The position numbers and the translations under genes are program-made. This document shows, piece after piece, positions 62,593 through 64,000 of a stretch of 64,000 bases of DNA (position 1 is its first letter; each line of letters starts with the position of its first letter). Below the pieces are notes generated by a model. That model ran no database searches, was not told where the DNA came from, and saw nothing but the letters and a program-made list of their open reading frames with translations. Origin of the DNA: Desulfobacula sp964636495 (GTDB lineage: Bacteria; Desulfobacterota; Desulfobacteria; Desulfobacterales; Desulfobacteraceae); assembly GCA_964636495.1 (NCBI GenBank), contig CAZWSL010000001.1, forward strand, positions 155,469 through 219,468, written 5' to 3'.

Positions 62593-64000
62593 ATGAAAAA
62601 ATCAGATGATTTAATAAATATGCCAAACCACAAATACAAGGTAAGACTCTCCTTTCTTATCTTTTTACCCTTTTTGATTATTACCACAGCAATCAGTGGA
62701 ATGTTCTTTTATCAAGAGCTAAAATCAAAAAAGAAATTGTTGATGACTGATGAGCTTCGTGTCATTGAATTACTGCACAAGGTAGCTGTTAACGATGTTA
62801 AATCTATTATTGCTGATTTAGTTTGTCTGTCGTCCCATCCAGAGTTTCGACTAATGTTAGAAAAAGACGATCCCACGCTCCCTAAAAAAGTGGTTCAGTT
62901 CTTTTTGACATTTAGTAAAGAAAAGGCTCTTTATGATCAAGTCCGTTTTCTTAATGAAACTGGTATGGAAGTTATTCGTATAAACTTCGGTGAAGGTCAA
63001 CCGTATGTTGTTACTGATAACAAACTTCAGAATAAAGCTAAACGGTATTATTTCGCTGATACTTTTAATTTAGAACCCGGTCAGATTTTTGTTTCTCCAC
63101 TCGATTTAAATATAGAAAGAGGCAGGATTGAACAACCACTCAAGCCAATGATTCGATTTGGTACTCCAGTGGCTGGCCTCAAGGGCCAAAAGCGTGGAAT
63201 TGTGCTGCTTAACTACTATGGTGCCAAGCTGATCGGGAGCCTTGCAAAGGCATCAATGGGCGCTGCTGGCCACACGATGTTGTTAAACTCCGAAGGCTAT
63301 TGGCTCAAAGGCTTCAAACCAGAAGACGAATGGGGTTTTATGTACAAAAATCGGAGAGACCGAACTCTATCCCAGCGTGATCCTTTGGCGTGGCAAAAAA
63401 TTAAACTTCAAAACATGGGACAGTTAGTCAACGAACAGGGGGTTTACACCTATACCACAGTATCGCCTCTGGGCCATGGCATGCTAAGCAGTAGCGGATC
63501 ATGGGAAGCTTTTGAACCGAGCAAATCAAAGTTTACTGCCAAAGAATATACTTGGAAGATTATCTCGTTTGTTCCGGCTATGCGACTGAAAAAACTGGCT
63601 ACTACGACTCTATTTAATTGGTTGCCATTATATGGATTGATTGTAATTTTCCTTGGCATTATCTCATTGCTGGTGAGTTTGGTAACCACACAAAGCAAGC
63701 AGGCAAAGATCCGACTGAAAAAAGAATTCGCTACAATCACAACTGTTATGGATGATATGCTCAGCGGGGAAGGGGATGGTGCAAAGACGGAAGCACAGGT
63801 TTTGGACACATGTCTGGCTGCAACCGACAGTGTTTATGGAATGATCGGGATTGTCAATGAGCATGGAAAATATGATACGACGACCTACAGTAGTCGGACT
63901 ATACAGGACTGCGCGTTTCCTGAAGCCCTTGCCTGGGAGCTGTCAACTGGAATGACCATCCGCGGGATATGGGGTTATCCGGTGTTACAGGGCAAGCCCT
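62593..64000 (+). CDS. Membrane sensor protein with extracytoplasmic Cache-like domain, runs off the window
   Basis: The frame from the ATG at 62593 is open to the last base (469 codons, 3' end outside). First membrane segment at about residues 20-38 (LSFLIFLPFLIITTAISGMF), then an extracytoplasmic region of about 290 residues that resembles a double-Cache sensor (FLNETGMEVIRINFGEGQPY, ADTFNLEPGQIFVSPLDLN and FGTPVAGLKGQKRGIVLLNY). A second membrane segment follows at about 346-366 (WLPLYGLIVIFLGIISLLVS). Afterwards a helical linker and the start of a GAF-like domain (LDTCLAATDSVYGMIGIVNE). Output domain (kinase or cyclase) lies beyond the edge. Confidence 0.75.
   Translation, partial: MKKSDDLINMPNHKYKVRLSFLIFLPFLIITTAISGMFFYQELKSKKKLLMTDELRVIELLHKVAVNDVKSIIADLVCLSSHPEFRLMLEKDDPTLPKKVVQFFLTFSKEKALYDQVRFLNETGMEVIRINFGEGQPYVVTDNKLQNKAKRYYFADTFNLEPGQIFVSPLDLNIERGRIEQPLKPMIRFGTPVAGLKGQKRGIVLLNYYGAKLIGSLAKASMGAAGHTMLLNSEGYWLKGFKPEDEWGFMYKNRRDRTLSQRDPLAWQKIKLQNMGQLVNEQGVYTYTTVSPLGHGMLSSSGSWEAFEPSKSKFTAKEYTWKIISFVPAMRLKKLATTTLFNWLPLYGLIVIFLGIISLLVSLVTTQSKQAKIRLKKEFATITTVMDDMLSGEGDGAKTEAQVLDTCLAATDSVYGMIGIVNEHGKYDTTTYSSRTIQDCAFPEALAWELSTGMTIRGIWGYPVLQGKP

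Noticed and set aside
1..64000. tRNA, rRNA, CRISPR arrays, prophage, intact insertion sequences
   Set aside because: Read through all gaps for T-loop and repeat patterns, transposase or integrase genes; none found.

Overview
The window looks like the chromosome of a Gram-negative, strictly anaerobic, probably sulfate-reducing member of the Desulfobacterota (Desulfobacteraceae-like). This is inferred from the gene set. LpxC, MltA and a lipoprotein signal point to an outer membrane. Two separate ferredoxin-linked 2-oxoacid oxidoreductases, a tungstate importer and a large molybdenum-cofactor set point to anaerobic W/Mo and ferredoxin metabolism. The lpxC - DUF4390 - NtrY/NtrX-like order is, as I recall it, typical of this group. 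There are no rRNA genes, tRNA genes, CRISPR arrays or intact insertion sequences that I can see. DNA is moderately AT-rich throughout, with AT-richer intergenic stretches.

Layout. 1-3.4 kb: the 3' part of a hybrid histidine kinase runs tail-to-tail into an ExeA-type ATPase; both ends look damaged. A small XRE regulator follows. 3.9-12.4 kb: pyrR-moaB-hypothetical on the minus strand, mobA-moaE-moaC-rmuC-mltA on the plus strand, then the tungstate transporter tupABC on the minus strand. 13.0-17.0 kb: a minus-strand operon for a four-subunit 2-oxoacid:ferredoxin oxidoreductase with a P-loop NTPase and a tandem-ACT protein. 17.3-21.5 kb: a DRE-TIM condensing enzyme, a radical SAM protein whose start codon is missing, a YbgC thioesterase and an rRNA methyltransferase. 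21.9-28.5 kb: a branched-chain-amino-acid-type ABC transporter (livMHKGF) run together with an acyl-CoA ligase. 28.6-32.6 kb: hydantoinase-like protein, histone-deacetylase-fold enzyme with a Cys-rich tail, and epmA. 32.8-46.7 kb: housekeeping genes (coaD, rsmD, NtrYX-like pair, DUF4390, lpxC, comM-like), iorAB, aroQ, a SYLF protein, tatD, tcdA and a small winged-helix regulator.

The most interesting part is 47.2-61.5 kb. It carries a three-subunit xanthine-dehydrogenase-family hydroxylase, a homologue of 6-hydroxynicotinate reductase and an enamidase-like amidohydrolase. These are the first three enzymes of the anaerobic nicotinate pathway known from Eubacterium barkeri. Around them are genes not in that scheme: an MttB-family methyltransferase without pyrrolysine, a CoA-acylating methylmalonate-semialdehyde-dehydrogenase-like enzyme, an ApbE-like UPF0280 protein, a PF06684 'amino acid synthesis' protein, an adenine-deaminase-like amidohydrolase, a GntR/FCD regulator and a small DMT exporter.

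My reading is a variant pathway. A quaternary N-methyl pyridine such as trigonelline would be demethylated by the MttB homologue, hydroxylated, reduced and ring-opened to 2-formylglutarate. Because 2-formylglutarate is a substituted malonate semialdehyde, the MMSDH-like enzyme could then turn it directly into glutaryl-CoA and CO2. UPF0280 could attach the covalent flavin of the reductase. The first three steps rest on family recognition; the demethylation, glutaryl-CoA and flavin-transfer steps are inference.

The window ends inside a membrane sensor protein (from 62.6 kb) after a 620-base stretch with a probable gene remnant.
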